Positions 1 to 11,790 of a stretch of DNA of 64,000 nucleotides are shown here, one piece after another. The position numbers and the translations under genes are program-made. Where the stretch lies: positions 44,598 through 108,597 of the forward strand of contig JAUGWO010000133.1 of the NCBI GenBank assembly GCA_049724395.1, in the 5' to 3' direction. Positions within the stretch are counted from its first letter, which is position 1, and each line of letters opens with the position of its first letter. The notes beneath the pieces are model-generated. The model had not been told where the DNA came from and did not search any database. It was given only the letters and a program-made list of their open reading frames with translations. This DNA comes from Spongospora subterranea f. sp. subterranea (Eukaryota; Endomyxa: Phytomyxea; Phytomyxea; Plasmodiophorida).

Positions 1-900
1 GTAAGGGATCCTGAAAAGGTAAATTGATATATAAACCAGGCACATATGATTGCCTCGGAAAAGTCAATACTTTCAAAGCGTCTCTTAAAAGCGACATCCA
101 TTGTTTGATCAACTGCCCGATACGCTGCCTCTCGTCAAGCATTAATCGATTAAAGGCAGTCTGAGTTGAAACAGCTCATCAATACTAAAATAAGTAGATC
201 ACCGAAGCGAAGATATTCGGAAAGAATTGAAAACAGCGAAAAAAACCGAAACGAAAATGCAAGGAACAAGAAAATGGTTGGAAAATATACCTGAGCAATC
301 CGATCTGGGTGATGATAGTAGAAGCCGCGACGATCAGTAGCATGAACCCTAGAATCGGTCAAGCCCTACCGCAATTCAGTTTGGAAACTTTAGTAGCTAA
401 GCAAGGCACCGACAATTGATACGAGATTATGAAGTTTCAAGCGTCGTTCCGCAGGCGTTTCAACGCGCACGCTTTCTTTTTGCTGATCTTCATATTGTGT
501 CTAAAGAAGAGAAAATAATGTAAAGATTTTGCGATTCAGATTACGTAATCGGGCAATACTTCGAGCTGCTTTAAAACCTGTTCGAGCGACGCGCAGTTGC
601 GCTTCATACTAGAGATCGGCTCAGGGACAACAAGATCTTCGACCGGGACAAACCGTGAGACTGCCGGGTCGTATTGTATCAGGCACGACGCATCCAACTC
701 GAAAAAATCTCTGTAAAAGGCAGATCAGTAAAAAGATGTGCCGCATCACGAGAACGGTTAAAATTAGTCGGTTGACAGCAAACGATCGTTTGCAAACTAA
801 CTTAAAGAATTGCTTAAGAGTTTCAGTGTACTTGCGTTTTTGTCGGATTTGATACAAGGTGTCCACAGGGAGAAGGTTGTCGGAAACCGAATGACGAAAA
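1..900. other. No gene recognised
   Basis: Only short open frames on both strands. None shows a family motif, and none joins convincingly to the minus-strand gene that begins to the right. The 3' end of that gene could extend into this stretch. Confidence 0.4.
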
Positions 901-922
901 AAGAAAAAAAGAACGAGTTCAA

Positions 923-2405
923 TTACAGATTATTTGAGAGGATTCGGTCAGAAAGTTGCGAAAGCATTCGAGTAAGCCAATCCACAGTATGTACTTCGAC
1001 TTGTATCAGTGCATCCAAATGCAACCGGCACGTTTCATAATACGTTCGACCCGCATTACTCAATGTATCCATAGCCCAGCGATCCCAACGCGCCAAATCA
1101 TCTAAAAGGAATTTTACTTGAGCAGATAGCAAACTCGATTTGCAAGCCGACGTGTACAAAATCATCAAAAAACTGCAGGATAAAAAAAGAGTTGGGAAAG
1201 TCGGGGAACCGATTCAGATGAGTGGCGTTGGACAGCAAATACTGTACAAAGACCTTTCATTGACTGTTCAACGCGACGCCGTGTTGAGCTCAGCTTGACC
1301 ATATGTTTTTCATGAAGCGTGATACAGGATCTAATTTTCGATTCATATCGCTTGAGTTCACCAATGGGCGAATCTGTACCATGACAGTCAGTTAAACAGC
1401 AATGCTGTAATGCCTTGAAGGTTTGAAGAATCAGCAAAGGTGGCAAAAATTTGAACTACTGCAAAGAAGGTATGCAAATACTTCGATGAAACAATTCCAC
1501 AAGGGTGTCGACAAATGCTAGCATACCGTACCTGGACGAGTTTTGTGGAAAAAGAATTTTCCAAACCTGTCGCGAAAGCTGTTGGATTTGAATTCATCAA
1601 TGACTTTAGTTGCCAGAGTGTGGACAGAATACGGTTCGCTGGCACTCTCTGATGTCTGTTATTCACAGAGTCAATGTTTCGATAAATTACCAGAATTATG
1701 AGCCTTCGGGCTATTCACGTAAAAGATAAACACATTTTAATTTGGCGCTGGTCGTTCAAAGCCGCTTAGACTACTATCACAAAGAATTGAACTGAATTGG
1801 GAAGAATTAGCATACCACTGAATCATTAGACGGCATTTGTTTGAAACAAGGGACAGGAGCATTGATATCCGAAGGAGGGTCTTTTTTTTCTTCGATATCG
1901 ATAGACGAAATGAGATCCATTTGCGCCTAAAAACGTCGGCTTTATCAAGTTACATATGCGACAGAAAACCACGAAAAACCAACTCCTCCTTCGGAGGTTC
2001 GGACAAAACGTTAATTGAATCAAATTTCCCCGTATGCCAAATGGGTCAGCAAAACACAAGAATAGGTCGTTCACATTCTTGAAGTCGAACCAAAACGTTG
2101 ACATCTGAAAACGAAGCCTTAGGGACGAGATAAAAACCTATTTTCGAAAAGGAAAGCCAGTGTCCAGCGAAAAATCATTCCAACACGACCTCTCGTGCAG
2201 TTAAAGCAATTGATGTTGATACCTGAAAACACCACTCCCCGTTTTTTTGCTCGTCAGCAGTTTGTTGAAAGTGTCGTACAGGTTTATCACCGACAATGTC
2301 ATGTTCCAGGGACCCACGGAGCTGTTCTAGCCAAGCCGGGACGCTGGCTACGACGTCGCCGATGAACGCCTCGGATGAGCTCGCGTCCATTGACGTACCC
2401 TCCAT
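923..2405 (-). CDS. Multi-exon helical protein, function unknown
   Basis: The product is not recognised. A clear first exon starts with ATG at 2405 (MEGTSMDASSSEAF...) and runs 61 codons to a good donor (CAG|GTATCA) at about 2223. Further coding-like pieces on the same strand lie at about 1640-1530, ending at donor CAG|GTACGG, at about 1400-1240 (a charged helical stretch around ELKRYESKIRSC) and at about 1130-923 (helical, around DDLARWDRWAMDTL). The last piece reads into a stop at 923. The spacing suits short introns of 50-100 bp, but I could not fix every junction. The predicted protein is rich in amphipathic helices, which would suit a BAR-like or coiled-coil protein. That is a guess from composition only. 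Confidence 0.45.
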
Positions 2406-2739
2406 TTTGGTTAGTTCAGTTATCAGCTCATGTAATAGCTGGCTCCAGCAAACAAGTCTAAGCCTGTTGCAAGATGATGAAATCCGTCACTCAAAATGTT
2501 CGCCGGAAAAACGTATCTCGACGTTCAAAAGTGCGGCATTTGTGCGATTTATGCGAAAAGCAGGGTCGGGAGTTGTCAAAGCGAATAAGCGCAGCCCAAT
2601 GCGTCTGTAGATCGTTTTGACGCGGCTGTGATACGGTGCGTCCGAGATAGTCGCTGGACTCGATGCCCACACGATCAACGCCTACAGTACATACGTACCT
2701 ACACTTCGTCATTGTCGATTAATTGATGTCATTGCGTGT

Positions 2740-3640
2740 AGGTTGACTGAAGTTTTTTTTGCAAACACGAACGATTGTAGTGATGCAGCGTTGTTATTTG
2801 ATACACATATATGAAAGCAAAAATGCAGCTTGCTGTTATAAGGTTAGAAGGAAACTGCATGAAGGTTTCATCTGCAGCGATTTCAACCTCAACATTATTG
2901 GATTTAAAGATTTGGCTGAAACCTTCATGCAGTTTCATGCCACTAAGGATCGGTGCGTAGCGCCCATTGGTATCAAGTATACGGGTACCATCAACCCGAT
3001 TGATAATGAAAAGATTGGATTCACTATAGTAGTCGCTGCAGAGCGGAAGTCATCGCAGTTATTACCACCGTTCGGGATTATGACCGGGAAATTCGGAGGG
3101 GATCTGTTTCACGAATGGAAAGCTTGCCGACAATCTGTTCTAACCTTCAATAGTACTCACTGGATGACGCAGCTCGCATCTGTGATGTTCCTGAAGTTTG
3201 TAGTTGAATTGTTTCCTTCAAACTATAGGGTTGGTGTGGGACCGATCGCACACACACTTCGGTGAAGTCATCGATAGTTCGGTAGAAAACTAAAATCTTC
3301 AGCATCCTTCAGCCCGAATTATTATCGCGTTTGTTGAGGCGAGTATGACCTCGGTTATGCAAGTGTGCGACATTTGTGTGAACAAGCCTCTCAAGCAGCA
3401 CATAAGGATTGCTTATTATGACTATCGCGAAGAACGCATGACAGGTCAAGCAGGCGTAAGACTGAAACCTGGCGAAAAATTCAAGGTTCCACGGGAAATT
3501 GTTTGGGGATTTGTTGAGCACGCGTTGAGCGCATCAATCGTCCCAACGACGCATCTCGGTGGATCACGGACGGATTTCGAAAATGTGATCAGGACCCGTT
3601 TTGGCTTGATTGTAGCGCGTTCGAGAACCATTTGAACGGA
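2740..3640 (+). mobile_element. pogo/Tigger-like DDE transposase remnant
   Basis: Two forward frames together resemble the catalytic part of a pogo-type DDE transposase. The first (about 2759-3265) has the segment around IGFTIVVAAERKSSQLLPPF, then a GKFGG/W...HWMT segment, matching the usual 'tvvlaa..dG.klPP..v.kGk...Wmt' order of the family. The second (3345-3635) has TSVMQVCDICVNKPLKQHIR, the equivalent of the family's 'tsvlQPlDvginkpfK' block. The two blocks are in different frames with about 80 bp between them, so the copy looks broken and lacks an N-terminal DNA-binding domain. No terminal inverted repeats were found. A perfect 20-bp inverted repeat lies within its 5' part. Confidence 0.6.
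2851..2936. repeat. Perfect 20-bp inverted repeat
   Basis: GAAACTGCATGAAGGTTTCA at 2851-2870 is exactly reverse-complemented at 2917-2936, with a 46-base loop. It lies inside the open frame of the pogo-like remnant, so it may be a secondary insertion or a local inverted duplication. Confidence 0.9.
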
Positions 3641-3660
3641 CGCCCAAATGGAGTCAATCG

Positions 3661-3831
3661 CCAAGACAATGAAGCTCGAGTAAAACCCCTAGAAAAATAA
3701 AAAAAGTTGTGATCGCAGAATAAACCGTATTTTAGTTTCATTTGCGCCAAGACCGTGAAGCTCGCCACCCACACCCCCCAGAAAAAGATAAAACAGTATT
3801 GCGATCACAGAATAAGCCGTATTTTGATTTA
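3661..3831. repeat. Two tandem copies of an ~86-bp unit
   Basis: The stretch beginning GCCAAGACAATGAAGCTCG at about 3661 recurs, diverged, from about 3747 (GCCAAGACCGTGAAGCTCG). Both copies end in GTATTTT(A/G)(G/T)TT after a (T)GCGATC(G/A)CAGAATAA(A/G)CC block. No coding role is evident. The repeat closes the right flank of the pogo-like remnant. Confidence 0.8.
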
Positions 3832-4009
3832 AAAATACGGTATCCGTTCTGACGACGTGGTAATTATGCCACAACCTAAATCGCCTTCCCTAGAAAATCT
3901 GTGTGTTTTGATCTGGCAATCAAACGGTGAACGGTACATGTTAATACTCAACAATGAACGGACCCCTTTTCGGGTATAGTACAGCGATAACTTTTTGGAG
4001 AGGTATATT

Positions 4010-4729
4010 TTACGGTTTGGTTAAATTGTAGGTTTTCACCAACTCATTCACAGCTTCCCGGACTTCGTCTCTAACTTCATCGCGAATCATTTTGGCTATT
4101 TGCTTCACATTCACCTTATCTCCAGTGCTTGTCGAATTAGCCCCATCATCCGTCACATTACTACCAGGCAATGATGTTCCGTAACCGGTCGATGTCCCGT
4201 TACCGCCCGATGTCCCGTTACTCAGACTTGTCCCGTTACCGGTCCCGGTCCCGTTACCGCCCGATGTCCCGTTACTCAGACTTGTCCCGTTACCGGCCGA
4301 TGTCCCGTTATTCAAACCTGTCCCGTTACCGGCCGAGGTCCCGTTACCCAGACTTGTCCCGTTACCTGGCGATGTTCCGTTGCCGGGGAAAGTTTGATTG
4401 ATCGGCGATGTTGTGTTATCCGGCAATGTTCCATTGCTATACCCTGTCCGATTCCCCAGGTTGGTGTCGTTTTTCAGAAGCGTCAGAATTCGCGTCTCTG
4501 TTTGATTCAGTAAGTCGGCCAGAGAAAGATTCGACGACGGCGCTGATTTTGGTGGATGGATCGGCAACGGCGCCGGGGAAGTGGTATTGAGTCCGATTGC
4601 GGTCCCAACTGTTTCCAATAATGAATAAAGTTCGAGGAATTGCGACGGAGACAGATTAGCGGCGTTCGGAGATGCCATGGCCCTGGCCGCGAATATGATC
4701 GAGAACAAATATAGATGGCGTATGATCAT
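4010..4729 (-). CDS. Secreted protein with dense N-glycosylation sequon array
   Basis: A 239-residue uninterrupted frame. The N-terminus (MIIRHLYLFSIIFAARAMA) is a good signal peptide, so the protein probably enters the secretory pathway. Residues ~100-190 are a degenerate 6-residue repeat of the type NGTS-x-G, with twelve NGT tripeptides. Counting other N-x-S/T sites (LNTT, NLS, NQT, NDT, NRT, NVT, NST, YNLT), about twenty sequons lie in 239 residues. The C-terminal ~35 residues form a charged amphipathic helix (MIRDEVRDEVREAVNELV). No membrane anchor is seen. It is not a recognised family. A cell-wall or extracellular coat glycoprotein is a reasonable inference if the host glycosylates Asn. 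The DNA repeat (unit about 18 bp, CCCGTTACCGG-like on the plus strand) makes the array prone to length change. Confidence 0.75.
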   Translation of the reverse strand: MIIRHLYLFSIIFAARAMASPNAANLSPSQFLELYSLLETVGTAIGLNTTSPAPLPIHPPKSAPSSNLSLADLLNQTETRILTLLKNDTNLGNRTGYSNGTLPDNTTSPINQTFPGNGTSPGNGTSLGNGTSAGNGTGLNNGTSAGNGTSLSNGTSGGNGTGTGNGTSLSNGTSGGNGTSTGYGTSLPGSNVTDDGANSTSTGDKVNVKQIAKMIRDEVRDEVREAVNELVKTYNLTKP

Positions 4730-5470
4730 GATATTACACGAACACGAATACTTCCGAAATATACTTTGGAGTTCCGTTCCCAGCGAGCCGGTCCTGTGTT
4801 AACAGCGGAACCAGGTGCTGTGAGTCATTCGACATGATGATGAGATGACTCATGCTGATCAAATCTTCTTCAATGTTAGAAAGAGTGAAAAAAAAATCGG
4901 AACATTAAGTTGGAATATCCAACTGGTATTGTTAGCAAAACTACTTGTATGTTTGACCGTGAAAAAGATTGGAGGAGCTGGAAACCGGAATCTGTTCTAA
5001 CTGTCGCGTTAACTTCTATTGTGTGGACATGACAAGTCGGATACGGTTGCATTGTTGATTCCACATTGTTTACAGGCCACGGTTGTCGAGCCTTTTTCAA
5101 ACAAATCGGAACTTCGACTTTTGATGTTGCTCTGTCTGTGCGAGCGATTCGCCCGTCGTCCTTCGAAAACAATGGAAGGTTATCAGCAGCTGTGAGGGGG
5201 TACGCTGTCGCTGGGCAAGTAAAAGTCAGAGAAGAGCAACGAACAAACCGACGGGACGATGACCTCACAGCAACAAAATAATTGGGTTCTTGAAACTGTT
5301 CAGGTCAGAACTCGTTGCGGAGCCATCAAAAAATTTAGAGGTTCCATAAAGTCTTCCCTAGCAGAGTTCGTGTTTTTCAAATCGGTTCTGCTGAAGGTTT
5401 GAAACGTTATTCGCCAAACCGGTCAACTCGTGATCAATTTCTGTACGAAATCCGATATCTTTTCGACCAG
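4730..5470. other. Divergent intergenic region
   Basis: This separates the minus-strand sequon protein from the plus-strand TPR gene and presumably carries both promoters. Open frames here overlap on opposite strands and show no motif. The plus-strand frame of the TPR gene stays open back to about 5399 without an ATG, so part may be 5' UTR or an unrecognised exon. Confidence 0.4.
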
Positions 5471-7090
5471 ATGAAGGAACCGTGTTTGGTTTTCTTGGAA
5501 CGGGGCCTGGCCCATTATTCCTCAAGTAGGTTTCATCAGGCTGAAGCCGAGTTCCAACTGGGTCTTGACCATAACCCATCTGACTCTCTATCGTCGGAAC
5601 TGCATGTACGCCTTGGTCATGTTCTGTGGCAGATTAGGGCCAGCCCCGATCGTTGCCTTCATCATCTTCGCGCAATGTCCCAATTCCGCTCGCCGACCGA
5701 CGCGATCATTTCCCTGCGCGCCGACCTATCGCGTCTTCTGTATCAGCCCAGCGACGCCCTATCGGATTATCATTATTTGCTGTCTCTGGACAAATCTGAC
5801 CAGAGCCCGCGTTTCTATCGGGCCTGTGCTCATCTCTGGCTTTATAAAGGCGACATCAATCGCTGTGAACGGGATTTGTCTCGCGCCATTCGCTGCGGTA
5901 CCGGCCCCGAACGCCATTCAGCTCGTGTTCAATTGGCGCGCATGCATTATCGTTTAGGAAACTCTGCCAAGTCTGCCGAGGAAGCCACATCTGTTTTGGC
6001 TGAGGGTAGATCGTGTCGGGGAATAGGGAAACGCATTGACCTTGTTTGGTGTCAGATCCGAATCAAATTGGCGCGATGGCGGTTTTGTGTGCGAGCGCCA
6101 TCAAGATGGGCGATATGGGACTAGCTCGCACCATTGGGAAACAATTGAGTCGATCGTCCACCGACCAGGAGGCGCTCCTGGCTTTGGGCCAGTTGCGCCA
6201 GGCCGAGGGCGACACTCCAGGAGCTCTGGCCTCATATTCGCGAATCCTGGACGGAATACGCCACGATCCCATTGAGAAATCCTATTCGTGCGACGTCGAG
6301 TTAGAAGCCAGGCGTAAACGCGCCTTTCTCTATAAGTCACGAGGCCATTTCGACCTGGCTTTACTAGAGTACAATACCGCCATTAGTTCAGTGAATTCTT
6401 GTCAGTATCCGATCGTTTGCTTTCAGCGTTTCATTTACCCTCTAGGGTGATTTCCGACTCGGGGTCTTGTGCGTTTGTTTGGGCTCAGATTGCGATGGTG
6501 ATGATCTGGGCGAGATCCTCTTTGAACGAGCGGCACTATACGAAGCGGTGTGGACACCTGGCGATAATATCAGTGACCAGCACGCGTTGTTGGACTTGTC
6601 CAGAGCGATTCACTTCTCGCCAATGTGTTCGGCAGCACATGCGCTGAGAGGGCGCATCAGATCGGACCATTTGCAATTGCACAATTTGGCCAAACGAGAT
6701 TTGACCCGGGGCATCGAATTGGGTTTAGATGATGTGACGATTTACTTGGCACGGGCGCAATCCGCCATGAAAATCGGCGAAAATCAATTGGCGATTGAGG
6801 ATTTGACGCGTTGCCTGAAGGTTCTGAACGAGTCCGAGAACAATTCCATCAATCCTGGTTTCTGACTGTCCTCTTAGGAGAAATCTGATCGTCACGATAT
6901 ATTGTTCATGAGAGGAACAGTACTGATGAACATTGGTCAACTTGATATGGCCTATCAGGACATCAGATCGGCTTGCGATCTGGACCAGAGTAACCCCAGA
7001 TATAGGGGTTATTTGCAGCAAATCCAAAGGAAAAAGCGCTCGTTTGCGCAGATCGCCTTAGCCGATACACAATGCGCAAATACAATGTAG
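5471..7090 (+). CDS. TPR-repeat protein, four exons
   Basis: Four frames join in phase: 5471-6005, 6056-6390, 6446-6820 and 6878-7090. The GT-AG introns are 50, 55, 57 bp long, in phases 1, 0, 0. The result is 485 residues. ATG 5471 (MKEPCLVFLERG) is the first in-frame ATG. The whole product is a run of tetratricopeptide-like helical pairs, for example 'YSSSRFHQAEAEFQLGL', 'ALASYSRIL', 'ALLEYNTAIS', 'AIEDLTRCLK' and 'NIGQLDMAYQDIRSACDLD'. These show the small-residue/aromatic spacing of TPRs. Such proteins act as scaffolds for protein complexes. No second domain, signal peptide or membrane segment is seen, so the partner cannot be named. The third intron was placed because it restores an unbroken TPR across the junction. 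The gene is convergent with the dehydrogenase gene. Confidence 0.8.
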
Positions 7091-7540
7091 AGGATTTCAA
7101 TTTCCGTACAAAGCTCGTTTATTTGCGTTTCTCGCGTCTTGTCGACTCTCAACGCGAATCGATAGAAAGAGGAAAATTTCCCTTATTTGGGCGGAAATTC
7201 TCACACATCTCAAGAACTATTTGCACAATACTCCACAGAACACTCCCGCGATGTTAAATAATTGTTCCTGGTTATCCAGTGAAACCCGCATTGAACTTCC
7301 CCTCACGCTTTGGCAAATGTAGCTCAAAATCGTGTTTGATGCGTTTGGAGGTAATCAACGTTCCAAACGCCCAACAACATGACCATTATCAAAGCAATTG
7401 CTTTCCAGAATAGCTAGATGTGCGCTAGACCAAGCAATAATGTTGAGAATAACGGAAGCCTGACAAGATTCAAAGCATTGATCACGCGCCAACATTAACA
7501 AGGCGAACCATCGGAGGATGCGAGATGTGATATGTATTGT

Positions 7541-9791
7541 TTACTCGGTAGATGGTGGGCCAGACATGTTCGCAAAACCAATTATTCGAGTACGGATGGA
7601 ATTAGGTAGAGCCGCTATCTTGGAGTAAACCTCTTGGGCGATCTCCGAATCAATTTGACAGATCATGTATCCGATTTTCCTGATCCAAAAACCACCTCAA
7701 CACAGGTTACTACGTGGAACCGTTCAAAAGCCAACATCAAGTTGAAAAAAACGTGAAACTGACGAATTCAAGGAATCATATACTACCCGTGAGTTCCTAG
7801 CACTTGAGCTGAAATATTGTAGTCGGATAACACATTGTTGATTTCCTGAGGACATCAATAAGTTTTGTTTTGTTAACGCAGTGAAACAACGGATTCGTAC
7901 ACGCAGGACTCCTGGAACATTATGGTGAACGTTTAGAATGCGAGTCTTCGAGTATTCGCAAGGTAGAGCGATATGGGGAAAGTTGACAGCCGTGACCTGT
8001 TTGAAAATTAGTTCTGAAAACCTCTTAAGGGCGATTTGCCGCTGACAGAGCTTCCGGACTCAACGTAGTCGATAAGTTTCTCGGCAACTTCGGTGCCAAT
8101 ATTCTCTTGTGCCTCTTCCGTAGACCCCCCTAGCGTGGAATACACATCCCCGTATCAAAAACAGCCAAAAAGATGACTATAAATCGCAAAGGTTGAGATG
8201 AGATGCAGCTCCGGAGTTCAAAATCCGAAAATATACAATTTGTTAAAGAGTAATCACCTATATGAGAGGTAAGGATTGTGTTTGGGCAGTTCTGTAGAAC
8301 AGATACAAAGTCTCCTCCTGCTGCAGGTTCACTTGGAAACACGTCAATGGCCGCACCAAGAAGGGTCTACGAACGGCGATCAACACACATATGCATTGAA
8401 GGAACTTGCAATTGATGTATATAAAAAGCTCAGAAAGAAAATTAGTGGACCGCAAAAATCGAAAAACAGACGAGTAATAGAGACAGCATTGATTGACTGT
8501 GATAATATCGAAACTCCAATATCTGATCACCTTGGATTTGAGGGCGGCTGCCAGCGCGTCATGATCAACACACTTTCCACGGGCGAAGTTTAACAGGAAA
8601 GATGCCCCCTGGAGCCAGGCATTAACATTCATGAAAGTTCTACTGGTAAACGTAAAAACCTGTTTCATCTGACTAATCTCTCTTTCGCCAATGAGGTTAA
8701 TTGTCGATTGCGTCAGCGGAACATGCAGCGAAACGAAATCAGATTCGGAAAGGAGCTGGAGAATTAGTCAGCAAAATTGTTTAACCAGGTTGAATCTGAT
8801 AACCTGCTGCTGGGTGTTGGTCGCCTGTGCATTTCCAAGAGGCATGCAGCGGTCAATGTCAAAAAATATGACCCGCATGCCCAGGGCCTCGGCAAGAACC
8901 GAAAGTTGGGATCCGACATGGCCTGTTTACAAGCAACCAACATTAGGATCCGGAAGATGGAGCGTCACAAGGCCAGATGAAAACAATTAAAAATTACAAA
9001 AAGTACCGACCATATCCAATGATACCGAGAGTCTTTCCTCGTACTTCATATCGATTTTTAGCGGCTTTGAGCCAGATTCCCTTAAACGGCGTTTAGATGA
9101 CATGATTAACTCGTATATCAAATATCGTTATTGTAAAAGAAATTAGAGTCACCAAAGCGTGTTGTTTAACCAAATGAGTCAAGACTAGGCTACAAGAAGG
9201 GCAATTTCTAACCTGATGCATTGCAGTATTGCAGTCACCCAAACTGCGGGCAAGCCCAATTATGCAAGCGATGGCAATCTCGGCAACACTCCTTGTGTTT
9301 GCGAAAGGAGACATTGAACACGGGAACACCGAGGCTCCCGGCCGTTTCCAGATCGGTTTGATCGGTTCCTGAGAAAATTTATGCAGTCAGGATTCATCAG
9401 GCCGAACTCGAAACTGCAAAGTTACGAACCAATACAAAAACAACCAATTGCAACTGGTTCTGTTTTGCATACAGACTGGAGAATCTCGGCCGTTAACTGT
9501 GTTTTCGATCGCACTCCGATAATGTTGGCCTAAAACCCATCTTATGGGAGTGACAACACTAATATCGATATTCAGATCCCCTACCGATGGGATCTTTGAC
9601 AACAGCGTCTGCTTGTCTATTTTAGCGAACATTTCGACTTCGTACCCGCGACGTTCAAACGCGTCAATTGCGCTCTGACTTACTGCCTCCAAAAGGAGGA
9701 CGCGAACTGGTTTCTGATGGGCATTTACAAGGCTTCGCGGGTTCGATGACTCGCCCTGAGATTGGCGTTCTCCCTGAATAGATCGCACCAT
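7541..9791 (-). CDS. PHGDH: D-3-phosphoglycerate dehydrogenase with ACT domain
   Basis: First enzyme of the phosphorylated serine pathway (3-phosphoglycerate to 3-phosphohydroxypyruvate, NAD-dependent, cytosolic). Twelve exons join in phase, at about 9791-9585, 9529-9430, 9368-9213, 9080-9011, 8922-8804, 8755-8660, 8608-8531, 8366-8258, 8129-8047, 7996-7901, 7845-7787 and 7679-7541, giving about 436 residues. Landmarks in order: LLLEAVSQSAIDAF; IGVRSKTQLT; AIGCFCIG; FANTRSVAE; Rossmann GKTLGIIGYGHVGSQ; SLHVPLTQST; LNFARGKCVD; GAAIDVFPSEP; TSHIGGSTEEAQENIG. The ACT tail has AVNFP...NVPGVLR and IGYMICQID, which suits serine feedback control known in this family. This is the long SerA type found in bacteria and fungi. 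One extra base near 9315 (between VFN and PFANTRS in exon 3) breaks the frame. It may be a sequencing error or a damaged allele, as everything else is intact. Confidence 0.9.
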
Positions 9792-9799
9792 TATCACCA

Positions 9800-10640
9800 A
9801 ATGGAGGCTGCAAATGACAGCCAAGGTCTGTTCACCGCGCTGGCCCTGTTGATGGGACAGGTCTGATAGACCCTCTGTCGGCCAGGCTGCCCATCGGAGG
9901 CTCCATCCCGCTGATCCCTTTCGAGCCACAGGAATCCCCAACCAGCAGGCGCGTCGTCCATGGGCCGATCACACCCCCCAGTCTCGATTCGGCAGCTCGT
10001 TCAGGCGAAACACCTAAGTGGTCTCGTTACAATGGGTCACTGTGCCAAAGTAGTCGTTCATCGGGTCGGCAGTTGCCATCACGCCGCACTCCCACTCGGC
10101 CGTCCCACTGCGGTCGGAACTGCCCTGTCTCCTTTGATTGTGGTGCTGCCGTTTTGGTTGACGATAACGATCGATTTGGTCGGCATATGCATTGCATCGA
10201 CATGTTTTTTTTTTCGTTTTGGTGGGAGTTGACTGCCCGCCGATTGCAGCAGCAATGCTGATTTGACAAATTCCGTTTCATCGATGCGAGAATTAGTAGA
10301 GTGAACTCGAGTTTACATCCGACGGTTGAATCAGTTATCGGAGTTATAAATCAGTATATACTCATGCTATACGATTGGAGGCGTACATGTTGTGTCTACA
10401 AGGACACGGATCCACAAATTTATGAAATGATGTTGTTGTTGATGGTTCTGTTTGGCGTATTGACAGTTCTTTCGTATTCACATCTACCATAGAATAATTC
10501 ATGATGGGTCCCTTTGTCGCGACATGCCCTATCGCTTGTGCCCGCCAGTGCAGTGTTCTAGTGAAACTCAGTTGGTGTGAAATCACCTTTACTCCCTCTT
10601 TATGTTTACAATGGTCAATGGTGCTAAATGCCCAAACAGA
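9800..10640. other. Upstream region, no gene recognised
   Basis: Short overlapping frames only, with no motif. It includes the likely promoter of the minus-strand dehydrogenase gene just right of 9791. The dehydrogenase frame stays open upstream to about 9941, so an earlier start is possible. Confidence 0.4.
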
Positions 10641-10892
10641 ACACGTGATGGATGTTTGAACTTTGCAAAGATGGAAAATATATCGCGATAATTGAAGAAT
10701 CATGTCAAGTTTTCGTGTTTCCAGATTGCACTCAAAGTGATCTCATTAGTCCCCCTGCGGGGGTGACAAGCGCATTCGATATTATGATCACTTTTTGAGT
10801 GCAGATCTGGAAACAGAAAACTTGACATGATTCTTCAATTATCGCAATATAATCTCTCTCTTTGCAAGGTTTTTGTTCGAACATCAACAATC
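10640..10892. repeat. Foldback element with ~100-bp arms
   Basis: Left arm (about 10646-10742) and right arm (about 10788-10890) are near-perfect reverse complements. Each contains GCGATAATTGAAGAATCATG followed by the AAGTTTTC, TTTCCAGAT and GCACTCAAA blocks. The central ~45 bp holds a smaller G/C hairpin (CCCCCTGCGGGGG). Size and shape fit a foldback MITE. No target duplication was identified with confidence. Confidence 0.85.
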
Positions 10893-11790
10893 ACATTACT
10901 GTTTTCCTATAGCCACCTTGTTACAGATCGCGAAATTCTCGTAGGCTCTAATCCTGGCTGAACATATTACACCGGGTTATAAAATGTTCGCGAGATTGTA
11001 TCAATGACTGCGACACTCATGTTGATCGAGTCGCCAGCAGAGTGTGCATCTGACAGCTTAAAATGTAATGAACAAGTTACTGTTAACGAATTCCACTGGT
11101 GTCGTGTTGCTCGCATCTCATCCACAACGGACACAGGTTCACATCACTTTCGAAAACGGTCGTCTCTCTTATTACATGTTCTATGTTGAGATTTGATATA
11201 CTGAGAAGAAGGCATTTCCGAAAGCAGCGGTTGATAGGATGTGGCCCGCTTGAACAATTTCATGAAAAAATGAATTGCCCATTGTGATTAGAGAACGAAA
11301 TGGGAGAGACGACGGCTTTCGAAGCTGCCTTCACACAACAGGCTAGTGTTCTTCGCTGCATTATGTGAGAAACTGAAATAGCTCTGCTTGTAAAAATGAG
11401 TTACGACACACTGACATTGAAGTTTCAAATTTTCTGCCAGTTTCTACGCAATGGAGAATTCTCAGTATGTTGGTAGATCAACATAATCAGAGAGATTGCT
11501 TGTTCGTCCGTCAGCCTTGGGGCGATCATTCTTCTCTATTCTTGCTGAAATTCACTCAATGACTACTGTATCCGAAACGTTGGTTTTTACTTATTGAGTT
11601 TTAAATCTGTGACGGCAAACTCAACTCAACAACCAAACCCAAAACCCGTCCGAAATCTCTCTATTAATGCGGCCAGTGAATTCTGCAGGACCCTAGAAAG
11701 GTGTGAATTAACTGGCAGCAATCGCGGGCCTACTTTGATCAATCGGGCCAGTGAATGCGGCCAGTTATTAACTAATCTTACTCTAATCTT
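10893..11790. other. No gene recognised
   Basis: AT-leaning sequence with short frames on both strands and no protein motif or repeat structure I could identify. Confidence 0.4.

Noticed and set aside
4171-4590. Plus-strand Arg/Ser/Tyr-rich frames opposite the sequon gene
   Set aside because: Shadow of the NGT repeat. The minus-strand frame has the signal peptide, a natural start and a sensible C-terminus.
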